The notes beneath the pieces are model-generated. The model worked only from the letters and a program-made list of their open reading frames with translations, was not told the origin of the DNA and did not search any database. The position numbers and the translations under genes are program-made. 64,000 nucleotides of DNA from Apteryx mantelli (taxonomy: Eukaryota > Chordata > Aves > Apterygiformes > Apterygidae), in contig NC_089981.1 in assembly GCF_036417845.1 (NCBI RefSeq), forward strand, positions 27,952,553-28,016,552, written 5' to 3'. Shown here piece by piece: positions 22,301 to 34,800 of the stretch (its first letter is position 1; each line of letters opens with the position of its first letter).

Positions 22301-22711
22301 GAGCCCTTGCACTCCAGTGCCCTGGAGGGCCACAGGTGTGCAAGGAAAACAGTGGGAACATATGACCAGGATCAGAGGGGTGAGTAGAAAAGGGAAAAGC
22401 TGCCGTATCCATTCAGTGGCAATCAGGTGCCCATACACTTCAGGCATCTCTAACTGGACCCTAAGTATTGGAAAGATTTATTTTGTTTTGGCCATTACTT
22501 TGGGAAATTTCATATTCTTACTTTATTTTATATTAACAGGAACATGTAGTGTAATAAAACATTGAGAAGGCTTTTGAATGTGATTTTTTTTTTATTTTTA
22601 TTTTTTGAGAAACCCAGTGCTTCCTTGAAATCATAAAGTTGCGAGACACTTTTGTGCTGCTTGTTAATAAAATCTGTTGACTTTGGGGTGATTTTGTTTC
22701 CTTGTTTTTAG

Positions 22712-22772
22712 GTTGTCTGACATTTGTGTCAAAATAATTCTTCTCTTGAGAAAACATTTGTAACCAAGAACA
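22712..22772 (+). other. COPB1 exon 2 5' UTR segment
   Basis: From the acceptor TTGTTTTTAG (ending 22711) to the base before ATG. There is no upstream ATG in this piece. The start context is AACAATGA, with A at -3. Confidence 0.75.
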
Positions 22773-22863
22773 ATGACTGCTGCAGAGAACGTGTGTTACA
22801 CGTTAATCAATGTTCCAATGGATTCAGAGCCACCTTCTGAAATCAGCTTAAAAAATGACCTAG
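22773..22863 (+). CDS. COPB1: COPB1 first coding exon (residues 1-30 and part of 31)
   Basis: Encodes [20 protein letters not shown] onward to KNDL and the first base of Glu31. The donor is AG-GCAAGT, a GC-AG splice site. The start agrees with the conserved beta-COP N-terminus. Confidence 0.94.
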
Positions 22864-25800
22864 GCAAGTAATGAACTATGGTTTGAAGGTTGAATAATGC
22901 TAACTTTCTTTCATTATACCTTTCCTAGAATACTGTTTATATTTTAGAACTCCAGCAAGTCTATTTGATTTTTATTTTGTTGATTTCTGAAATGTATAAA
23001 TTCCTCTCTTTGCTGTGCTTTGAGAAACACATTGTGATATTTATCTACTTATTATGTGGGTTGTTTTTTTTTTCTCCTTGGTCTCTGCAAAAATTTGAAG
23101 TCTGTTTCTGTCCTTCAGTTTGAAGTATGCTCAGGTAGATTTACGTAATGCAGTGATATAAATCTTTTTATCACTTGTTGTTCAGTGCATTACTGTATCT
23201 TGCTTGCAGAAGTGCCGGTGTTAGTATGTCTCTAACATCACAGTGCATAGTATCCTGGTATAAAATGCTGTTTAGTGGCAAAATTTGTTGAACTCAGTTA
23301 ATTCTAATATGTTGATCTGCAATTAAATCTGAACTCTGGGTTTATTCTTTAAGTATCTCCTGCTACCTCTTTATTCTTTCAGAACTAAGGGGATGAATTT
23401 TATTGATGATGTTATATTGCATTCCTTAAGAGGGAGTTTGTATCTTCTGACATCAAAGATTAATCTTCTGTTAGATTTAAAAACTCTAACTTTCTCATTT
23501 CATAATTACTGTGACTTGCATTCTTGAATTTTTCCATCCTTTCTAGAAAAAGGAGATGTCAAGTTGAAAACAGAAGCTTTGAAGAAAGTAATCATTATGA
23601 TTCTAAATGGTGAAAAACTACCTGGACTACTTATGACCATTATACGTTTTGTACTGCCTCTCCAAGATCATACCATCAAAAAACTGCTTCTGGTCTTTTG
23701 GGAGATAGTTCCAAAGACCACTCCAGATGGCAGGCTTTTGCAAGAAATGATCCTTGTATGCGATGCATATAGAAAGGTAGCCTGTTTATTGCTTGTGGTC
23801 ACATGCTGGATCTTTATAAAAAGTATATCATTTTGTGTTACTTTTTTAATATATATATAAAAATGGTATATGCTCTGTGTTTGCTTCCTAACCACTTTGT
23901 CTCACTGTTTCAGAGCTGGATAACTTTTAGATAACTAACAAACTTACTACCAAGGAATTTTGTGTGGTCATTTACTATTATTACTAAAGAAAGATTTAGT
24001 ACTCTTACTTTCCAAGTTAGTGAACTTCAAAGATGAGGGGTGACTACTCTTTCCATGGTGTTTTGGGACAAGTCTTGGGTCATAAAAAGAAACACATTAC
24101 TTTTGGAATAACTTCATTTGTAGTCTGTTTGTGACACTGCTTCACAAAGATAATAAGGTTCCGCAAGTTCTGTGGGAATCGATGGGAAGCAGATAAACAC
24201 TAGTTCATTATATTCACTAGAGATTAGTATCCATTGTGCAGGAATGCCTGCAGCGTGAGCTTCCACAGTTTGAGTCGTCAGAGAAAACAAACACAATGCA
24301 GCACCCCCTCCCACCCCCCAATTTTGTAAAATTTACTACACAGAAATACTTTTTTTTAAAGATTTTGGCACAGCAGTGTTTTGAGAAGGTATTTCATGAG
24401 AAGACAATGAGGTGTCCTTGTTGATATTTGGGATTTGTACCATGGAAAGGATTGGTGTGGGAAAAGGCTAGCAAGTACATTCATCTGAACTTAACTAGCT
24501 TGTAGAGTCTGGCATTTCAGGTATGCTTCTTATTTGTTTTAGGATCTTCAGCACCCAAATGAATTTATCCGAGGCTCTACTCTTCGTTTTCTTTGTAAGC
24601 TGAAAGAAGCAGAATTGTTGGAGCCTTTGATGCCAGCCATTCGTGCATGTTTAGAACATCGTCATAGCTACGTGCGCAGAAATGCAGTTCTTGCAATTTA
24701 CACAATTTATAGGTAAATGCCAGAAACTATTTATAGCTTTGGAGGCAGAAGACCAAGGCTAACTTTGGTGACCTAGATAGTTTTGGAGATCTCATAAATG
24801 TCTATCAAGGACAGCAATATAAGTCACTGTTAATTGGGGGGGGTGGGAAGGGAAGGAGGAAGGGTGTTCTCCCCCCTCTTCATCCCCTCCTCCCCCCCCC
24901 CCATCTGATGGACTTCTTTGGAAAAGTGAAAGGTATTGCTGTTGCTTTTTCAAGTATGACTGAGGTCCTCATGCTGCAGGTTAATTTGTCTGGGCAAATA
25001 CCTTTCTTAATGATATAAACATTAATAGCAATGTTTGTCCACAACTATAAATATAGAAGAATCTTTAAAAGAATATGGATATATGTTATTTATTTGAAGT
25101 GAGACATTCTTCATGTAATAATTTACTGCAGTTACATACTGAAGCATTGTTGCAGCTGTTTACCTAAACAGTGTGAACATTACCATTAAACCAAAATCAC
25201 TGGTGGGATAATATCTTAACTGTCATGACAGCAAACGGTTGTAGGGTTTTTTTGTTTGTTTGTTTTTGTTTTTTTTTTTAGTTCCTTGGATCTGTTCACA
25301 GTTTCAAGTAACTACACAAAAGCTATGTCTCATGATTTGTTTTATGCTGTTTGAAATTTTTTTTTTTTAAACACTTGTCTGGAAGATATGCAGTTAAGCC
25401 TTAGGCTCTGCCCTTTGATAATAGTCCTTTTAATTATGTGTTTTGTTTTTTGTTTGTTTAAGAAATTTTGAGCATCTTATACCTGATGCTCCTGAATTGA
25501 TCCATGATTTCTTGGTAAATGAGAAGGATGCAAGCTGCAAAAGAAATGCGTTTATGATGCTAATTCACGCAGATCAGGTAAGGATACTTGTCCTTTAACT
25601 CATTTGGTTTAAATACCTGAAAACCTACTTGCTGATAAACTAAGGTACTACTAAGTAAACACAGTTTAACTAATTGTCTATTAAAACTATGAGCAAAAAC
25701 TATGAGCAAGAAATAAGTAAAGAAATTTGAAGCAAGAATCAGAGTAGTACCATTATTTAAAGTTGAAAAGTTGGAAGTTTTTAAAAACTTAATTGAAGAT

Positions 25801-28800
25801 ACTCTCCCCGATGGAATACCTACTACAATACATGGTGGTGTTAGCACACCTGTGTAATATTTCTAACTGTGAATAAGTTAACATACGTCTTTAGTACTGT
25901 CTTTGTTTAAATAGTGCAGTTGCTGTATTTGGAAAAGGCACATATTGGTGCTGAAAACTATAAGTAATTTTGCCAAATGAGCCTGACCAGACTGAGAAGT
26001 GTTCCTTTACCTCCTGCTTTGTAAGTTTTATAGTCACATGAGAAAGAAATTTCTGTTTATTATTTGGGATTATTTGTTATACAGGCAATTGTCTTTTGTG
26101 CCTGGTTTGCATTAGGTTCATGGTTTGTATTTTTTTGTGTGTCTGTCTTTTTTTGTTTGTTTTCCCCCATCCATAGGCAAAATGGATTATTTTGCTCTTA
26201 AGGTTTGCCATTTTATTTTGATATATTATTGTGTAAGTTGTTTTAAATTGCAAGTTGAGGAGTTGAATATGTGCTGGTTTACATTTTGATTTAAAAAAAA
26301 TTGCTTTAAAATACAGCTGAGTGAGAAAACTCATCTGAATAATTAAGAATAATTTTTTTTATTTGTGTAGGATCGAGCTTTGGATTATTTGAGTACCTGC
26401 ATTGACCAAGTCCAGACATTTGGCGACATATTGCAGTTGGTTATTGTTGAACTAATTTATAAGGTAAAAGGAAAACATCGTGGCATGCTTAGAATAAATG
26501 TGCATTTTAGCTTACATTAGACCGCTTTCTAGAAGGGATGGGACACCACTGGAAAAGGAATTTTAGCTAGCACTTGGTCCATGTTGGGGATGTGTCATTG
26601 CTCTAGTAGAGCTGAATATAATTTGTTTCTTAATAAACTGCTCACGTATGCAGAGTATAGAGCAATGTGTCTCATCTGATTTGCCATGTCATGAACTGTA
26701 TATTATCAAACTGTTGTTCTTTGTTTATCTGTGCAGGACATCTGTTAAAAAAGCTAGTTGAGGATATATATACTCTTCCTTTTGAATCGAAGTTTTAAGA
26801 CTTTGCAGCATTGCACAGAATTGTCAATAATAGTTTTTTAATAGCTTTTGTAAATAGCTTTTTGCAACTGTGAATGACACTTCTAATCCCCAAAAGTTTG
26901 TCACCATTTGCTTTATTTTCTCCTGGTAGTAGGATAGTTAAACAGTTAAACTATGCGGTTGCTTTTTTTTTTTTTCTTTATAGGCTAACTTTTTTTTTCT
27001 TTTTTTTCCTTTAACCTAGGTCTGTCATGCAAATCCATCAGAGAGAGCTCGGTTTATTCGGTGCATTTACAATTTATTGCAGTCATCAAGTCCTGCAGTG
27101 AAATATGAAGCTGCAGGAACACTAGTTACGCTCTCCAGTGCACCAACAGCAATCAAGGTATATGAGAAATGTTTTCAGACGTTTCAGTAGTATTTAGTGC
27201 ACTGGAATACTGTATGCTGTATGTTGATACTTTGAAAGACTAAAGACTTTTGTAATATGAGGTGTTTGACACATCACATGTGAATCACTGTTTTATAATA
27301 TCTCTTATCTATATTGGTCAACAAAAAGAATGACCAAGAGTATTTTGCAGGCCTGTGACTAGTGGACTTCATATCATTTGGTAGTGAACAAGTTTGAACA
27401 CTGCAAACTATCACAATAGCGAATGCCAACCTGCATTCTTCTTGGCATGCTTAGCCAAGCAGACTAATGCTGAAGATTTACAGAGATTGAATGACTTGCT
27501 TTACTCATAAATGTGATCCTTTCTAGATCAGGATGAAAATATAATGCAGAGAAGGTTCACATTTAAGATTACTGCTTGACCCTTGTGTTCCTAGATTTAT
27601 GTTTATACAGCTGATTATTTCAGACTACATAGAAATTTTAAACTTGTAAAGAAACTTTAAAAATAGAATATACCATTTAGATTGATATCAAAAGCATTGT
27701 AAATAGATCAGAGGGAGAATTAATTCTTACGTTCTTGCAGTTTTATTTGTTGAGTGGGAATGTTGCACCTAGAAGCTGTCATTAAAACTATATCTGGATA
27801 TGCTAACACTGGCTACTGTTTTGAATTAGTTTTCATGTCCAGTTGTGTACTTATAAGAGCTGACCCAAAGCACACCAGAAAATTTAACTTTATAACTTCC
27901 CTTGACTTTGAAATCAAGTCTGTGTATTGTAAGCTGATACCATTGTGAGCTTTCCTGTGCCATTTTTGTCATGAACTGGTGGAGTCACGTTTACAATTGA
28001 CCATAAAGCTTTAAAGACTGTCTTTCTGGTTCATTTCTCTTCCCAATTCTTGAGCAGTTGCTTTAGTAACAATGTAGAAGGTACCTTTTTCTGAATTTCT
28101 CTCAGAAATTGCCCTTTTCTCCATTACTTCAAGTATTTAATTTTTTTTATTTTAGGCAGCTGCCCAATGCTACATAGATTTAATAATTAAAGAGAGTGAT
28201 AATAATGTGAAACTAATTGTTTTGGATCGGTTGGTTGAACTAAAGGAGCATCCCTCCCATGAACGAGTGTTACAAGTATGTTATCTCTCTATTTTCCTGC
28301 AAGCTTATTGAAACAAACGAACAAACAAACCACTTCCAGGTGTTGTCGTATAGGGAAAAATATACTTAATATACTTCTGAAGTTTAAACCTTCTGTTGGT
28401 ACGTTTGTTAAAAACAGCTGGATGGTATTTTACATTTAGACTTGCTGCTTTTATTTTCCTGCATAAGAACTAACAATGACAAATACTGTCTCGATTATAA
28501 GGTTTAATGGTATAGCTTGCACAATAGACTTTATGTAAATATTATAATGTATTAAATGAGCAGTGTGAAATTTTTTAATGCATATGTAGGATATCTTGCC
28601 AGTTATGTATCAGTAACTTATATATTAAGTATCCATAAAGTCTTTGAAAATCATTGAGGACTGAAAATTAGAATTGCATGAAAAGCAAGTCACTTAAAGC
28701 AACAAAGTAGTTAGTATTTCATTATTGTTGCAGGATTTGGTTATGGACATCCTCAGAGTGTTGAGTACCCCTGATTTGGAAGTGCGCAAAAAAACCCTTC

Positions 28801-31800
28801 AGCTAGCTCTGGATCTTGTCTCTTCAAGAAATGTGGAGGAGGTAAAATATATATTATTTATGTTTCATTACACTTCTGTTCTTTGGAAAAATATGTGGTT
28901 TGTTTCAATTTTATTTGATCTTTTCTATAGCTGGTGATTGTTCTGAAGAAAGAAGTGATTAAAACTAATAATGTGACAGAGCATGAAGATACTGACAAAT
29001 ACAGACAGCTGCTTGTTCGTACATTGCATTCCTGTAGTGTTCGGTTTCCAGATATGGCTGCAAATGTTATTCCAGTGGTATGCAAACATTTAATTAGATT
29101 TTCATTAAATACGTTCTAACTGTACCAAAATCCTTGCTACCTTCCCCCACAAAAGCATAGCTGAAGCCATGTTTCTAATGATGGGTTTACACTATATTAT
29201 TTTTATTAATATTATTTTATATTAATTTTAATGCCCTAAGAACTGTAGGACTTTTGATGTTGTAGTTATTCATCTTCTGCGACTTTTATTTTTAAATATT
29301 CTTGAAGAACATTAGCTGAAAAGTACCTCTACTTGAAAGCACGATAATCTTTGTTTAAAAAAATTTTGGGATTATGATAATTGATTGGAATGTACAGGAC
29401 TTTTTTTCATAATTTGTTTGATTTTTAGCTTTGCTTAATGAGATATATGAACAGTCTTATTTTTCTGAATGTAGAAAGAAAATATTACTGTATGAACATA
29501 ATATAATTTTGAGACTAAATTTAAATTAAATGAGTCTTTTCTCTTATTCCTTCCTGTTCTTCCTGTCTGTGTTCATCTGTTTGATACTATAATAACTTCT
29601 GTGAAGCATGTGATCTCTTGCAAATTATGCAACTGTGTTGCTGTTTGTGCTCATGTTCACTCTTTTGTGCTAGCTGATGGAGTTTCTTAGTGATAATAAT
29701 GAAGCAGCAGCTGCTGATGTTTTGGAATTTGTGCGTGAAGCAATCCAGCGGTTTGATAACCTCAGACCTCTTATTGTTGAGAAGATGCTCGAAGTCTTTC
29801 ACGCTATTAAATCTGTCAAGTGAGTCCAAAATATGATCTTTGTCCAAAATTGAAGCACTGTATTGAATGTATATTGTCATTACATATATTCTAGCTGTTC
29901 CAAAATCCCTACTACTGAGCCACACAAAAGAATAACTGAAGCTGAGATATTCTAGGGGACAGCTGACTTCTAGGTACAGCATTCCTCCTGCCTATTTATA
30001 CAAAACTATATTGGGTGCTTGTTGCATTGAATGAAATAAATTGACTCAAATTTCATTTTTATGATGCAATTGTTAATTCTGTTTCCATTTGCTAGAGAGC
30101 ATCACTGTTGATGAAGGCAAACCCGAAAGTGATGTATTTGTTAAAATGGAGTTATGAAGGGATTATTGCAGCAGAAATTTGCATTTGAAGGAAACTGGAA
30201 ATGCTTACTGGACATTTGTCAGAAAACCCAGTCTTAACATATATAATCTGCAAAGCGTCTTTAGTATCTTTCAGAGCACTAGAAACTTGACTTTCTGATG
30301 AATCTACATAGGTTCAGTCATATAAAGAGAACTATTCTGTATCAGGACAGCACTTTACCATTTTTCAGAGTACGCTATGTATTGAAATCCTAGCTCTGTC
30401 ATGCTCTCATTAAGCGGCAAAAAACTGAAACAGTGGTATTCTCCTTAATCTTCATTTGTCTTCCCGTTGTTCATTGTCCTACATGATGGAAAAGTTAGTC
30501 TGTCTTAATTATAAAAATTACATCTGACCTTATCCAGTTAAAATAGAGTTACTTTTTATGATTGTAATAAATTTTATTTTTATGAATATCAAGATTAACC
30601 CAGGAATAAATTCGTAGCAGACAATATATCTTATTTGATGTACTTGTTCATTAGTTTAGTAAGGCTGAAAGGATGAGTGTTTTTGATCAAACTTGCTACG
30701 TTTTATTTAATATGCTGCAAGCAGAATATTTTTTCTGTTCTGTCACTCATATCCTTTTGAATTTATTGAGGATGGCATTTACCACCTGACTATAAATCAC
30801 TTCCCTTGATGCTAATGTCAGTGTATCATGAAAACATTACTGTGTTACTGTTCTTATCTTAGGATTTATCGAGGAGCTTTATGGATCCTTGGAGAATATT
30901 GCAGTACAAAAGAAGATATACAAAGTGTAATGACAGAAGTTCGCAGATCACTAGGAGAGGTGTGTTTGTTTTGTTATTTGTTAGACTAGCTTTTTATGGT
31001 TTTACTACTATATACAGTGTGTTATCTAAGAAAAAAACTTTAAAAATCAGGTAAAAGGCAGTTTTGAGCACTTGTGACAGGTAATTGTGTGTGCAAGAAA
31101 TCTAAAGCAAAAATTAAATGGGGTTTTGCATTCATAATTATTTTCAAGTAGAATGTCTGTAGTCAGCATATACTCAGAATAAGTGATAGCTGATTACCTC
31201 ATATTTAGGAGGGGAGATGAGAAATTTCTTATTTCAGAAAATTATGGCAGCTTTAAGTGCTTTAAGTCTGGGAAATTCTGAGAGGTATCTAAGACATTCT
31301 GTACAATGTTGCAAATGAACTTTATTCGGGGGAAGGAGGCTTCTGTATACACTTCGATATCTACATATCTCCTTAAATTCTCTCAAATTGTTGCACTGTA
31401 ATTGACCTTACAATACAGACAGTTTTTATGAAAGCCTCTGCACAACAAAAATGGCTTTTTAAAATTACAGTAGTTGTTTCCTGATCACTCTTAGATCCCG
31501 ATAGTAGAATCTGAAATCAAGAAAGAAGCTGGCGAGCTAAAACCTGAAGAAGAAGTGACTGTGGGTCCAGCCCAAAAATTGGTGACAGAAATGGGCACTT
31601 ATGCAACACAGAGTGCTCTCAGTAGTTCCCGACCTGCCAAAAAGGAAGAAGACAGGTATCTAAGATTTCATACTAGACCAGCAGTGACTCGGTTAATTTT
31701 AAGAGTGATATTCTCTCTCATACAATGGCTAGTGGTTGAGATGGTTTCCTGTTTTTAAGGTATTATCTGAAGTAGATGATATCTGATGAGAAGTTGCATA

Positions 31801-34800
31801 ATTGCTTGGGAATTGTAATCAACAATTATTATATATCAAAAAGGACATTATGATATCCTAAATTCCAACTGATTCTTTGTTCTTTGTGCATCAAGTCCCT
31901 TTGCAATTTTAATTGGATATGGAAATATTGCCTTTAAATTAAGAGAGTTTTTTTCCTTAATGTTGCTGTGCACTGTTTAACGTCTGCTATATTTTACTTC
32001 ATTGGTAGCTAAAACAATTGTTATATTTTCTTAATAACTGCAGTTGAGTTACTTTGTTTGGACTGGTCATTATCACGTCAGAGCTACAATGAAATATATT
32101 GTGGGTAGAAATTATTATCCCTTACAGTTTTCACTTGACTTCCTATTCTGTGTGGAGTTGGCTGTGTGACTTGTAAATACCTCTGTATTTACAGAGGTAT
32201 TTCCTTCTGGAGAAAAAGACCTTCTTCTGAGACCTTTCACGTTTGTTTTGTTTGTACAGTATTGGGTGCTAAGGTATGAATATGATATATATGTTAAAGA
32301 GTATCTTCCAAAACTAGTCTCCTGATGATCATCTTTCTTTGCAGACCTCCGTTAAGAGGATTCCTGCTTGATGGAGACTTCTTTGTTGCAGCTTCCCTTG
32401 CCACAACTTTAACTAAGATTGCTTTACGATATGTGTCGCTAGTTCAGGAAAAGAAGAAACAAAATGTAAGTCATCTACTGTATTTTCACTGTAGTTACAA
32501 AGAAGAGCTGGCTGTTGCTGTTGAGTGTGTGAATTGTTGTGTATGGGTTTTGGGGGGTTGGTTTGTTTGTTTTTAAACAGATACGAGGTGGGTTAAGTTC
32601 CAAATAAAGTGCCAGTTACATGATTGGTTAGTAATGATGTTTGGGTTGCAAAAAGAGCTACTGCTCTCCAGCCACTGTGTCTAGACAGTGTCTAAATCAT
32701 GCTGCTTGTTTTCTACACAAGTACTAACAAAAAGATACTTTTTTCAGATATTTTATGAATCCGATGAATTTGCATCCATTTCTGAAATAAATCAGAAATA
32801 TGTATTTCTGTAAAACCCATGTAAAATGCAATAACCTCTTTCCATTCTCTTTACTTTTTTCCCCTTTCTCAGTCCTTTATTGCTGAAGCTATGTTGCTGA
32901 TGGCCACTATTCTCCATTTGGGAAAGTCCTCTCTTCCCAAGAAGCCAATTACAGATGACGATGTGGATCGTATTTCTTTGTGTCTGAAAGTTTTGTCAGA
33001 GTGTTCTCCGCTCATGAATGATATTTTCAACAAGGAATGCAGACAGTCCCTCTCTCATATGCTGTCAGCCAAGCTAGAAGAAGAGAAACTTTCCCAGAAG
33101 GTGAGATGTTATAAGTTTGTAATCATAAATACCTGGATTTTTTTTTTTTAAACTGATGTTCACATCCAAGCTGGTCCCAGAAGCTTCATGAATTTCACCA
33201 TTTGATTGTATGTAAGTCAGTAAGGTCATTATTTGACTGTGCATTAAGAATAGTATTCATCATGAGTTCTTGAATATTTCTTTGTCTTTCTGCAGAAAGA
33301 ATCTGAGAAGAGGAATGTGACAGTTCAGCCAGACGATCCCATTTCCTTCATGCAGCTTACTGCTAAAAATGAAATGAGCTCAAAAGAAGACCAGTTTCAG
33401 CTCAGCCTTCTTGCAGCAATGGGAAACACACAGAGGAAAGAGGCTGCTGACCCTCTGGCATCCAAACTTAATAAGGTAATATAGAAGTCAGAAGTCAGTT
33501 GGTGCTTATGCACAGGATCAACTATTGGAGATGCAGGCTGGAACTGATGAAACTGATTATATTGGTTGATTGGAAGGACCTATGCATTTGTTGACTGGGA
33601 TGAGGAGAAGAAAGGGAAAAACCCCTTTTGTCCTTAAAGGCATTCCCTTGTTCACATGAGAGGGAAAGAGTAAGGAGGGGAGTCAGTGCTGAGCCTCTGG
33701 GATGTAGAGAAGAAATAAGATTGTTTGCTGGCCTAAAGAGCCCAGTAAGGCTCACTTTAAGGAGAGAAGGGAGGTCGCAGGTGGTTAAGAATCACTTTCT
33801 CTGGCTGCCATACACTATTGCCAGGTGCTGTGGTTTTGTTTTTCATTGTTTGACTTAAACATGTTGAAAACACTGAACTATGAGGAAAAATACCTTCAAT
33901 TCTTTTCTTTGACAGGTTACTCAGCTGACGGGTTTCTCAGACCCCGTCTATGCAGAAGCATATGTCCACGTCAATCAGTATGACATTGTATTGGATGTGC
34001 TTGTAGTAAACCAGACCAGTGACACTCTGCAGAACTGCACTCTAGAACTTGCCACGCTAGGTAAGGAATATTGGTGGAAACAAAGCAACTGTTAGGCAGC
34101 CATGAGGTTCTGGGTGTTGTCACTGAGCTGGAACACTTTTAAATACTTAAAACTTTCTGCCAGCTAACTGCTGTTTTTAAAGGATATTTTCACATGCCTT
34201 TGAAAATATTTTTTCTTCCAAATGATAGAAGACTTATTTATTGGTGCTAACAGTACTATCATGTTATAAACAGTAATCAGATTTTGAACTTTTTCATGCT
34301 TTTGCACTAGAAAAATAGCATAGTATTCTATTCTCCATTCTCCTCTTCCTGAAACATGGACAGTTTTCTCTCATACGCTTATTCCCTGCTGTGCTGTTAC
34401 CATAGAGCAAGAGGACAAATTCCAGATCAGTATGGAGCAAATCTCAGTCAGTGGAAAGCCATCTGCTGTAGGTGGTTCCTGCACTCAACTGAAAGTACTA
34501 AATGTTGCATTTACTCAGCTGAAACCATTTCTTCTGCCGACAGCTGTAGCAGGGGCATGTTTGAACAACACTTGAGGCTTCATTAACTTCTTTTAGGGAC
34601 AGTATTGGAGCAGATAATGTAAGAACAGTAACTGGTTTCCTATTAGTTATCTTATTGTTTGTCAGGCAAGTGTTGAAGAATGTTTACAACATACTAGGAC
34701 AACACGTGTTGTATATATTTTTAATTGATGTAACCATGACTGAGGGATCTAAACTTCCTCATGATAAACAGAATGACTGTATTACTTAGTTTCTGGGTGC

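Noticed and set aside
22868..22873. GTAATG as a canonical donor for COPB1 exon 2
   Set aside because: Using it would add bases that shift frame and destroy the conserved EKGDV sequence of exon 3; the GC donor four bases earlier keeps it.
23400..23460. TGATGATG ... CTGA pattern resembling C/D snoRNA boxes in COPB1 intron 2
   Set aside because: There is no terminal stem and no clear C'/D' pair. The box motifs are short enough to occur by chance.
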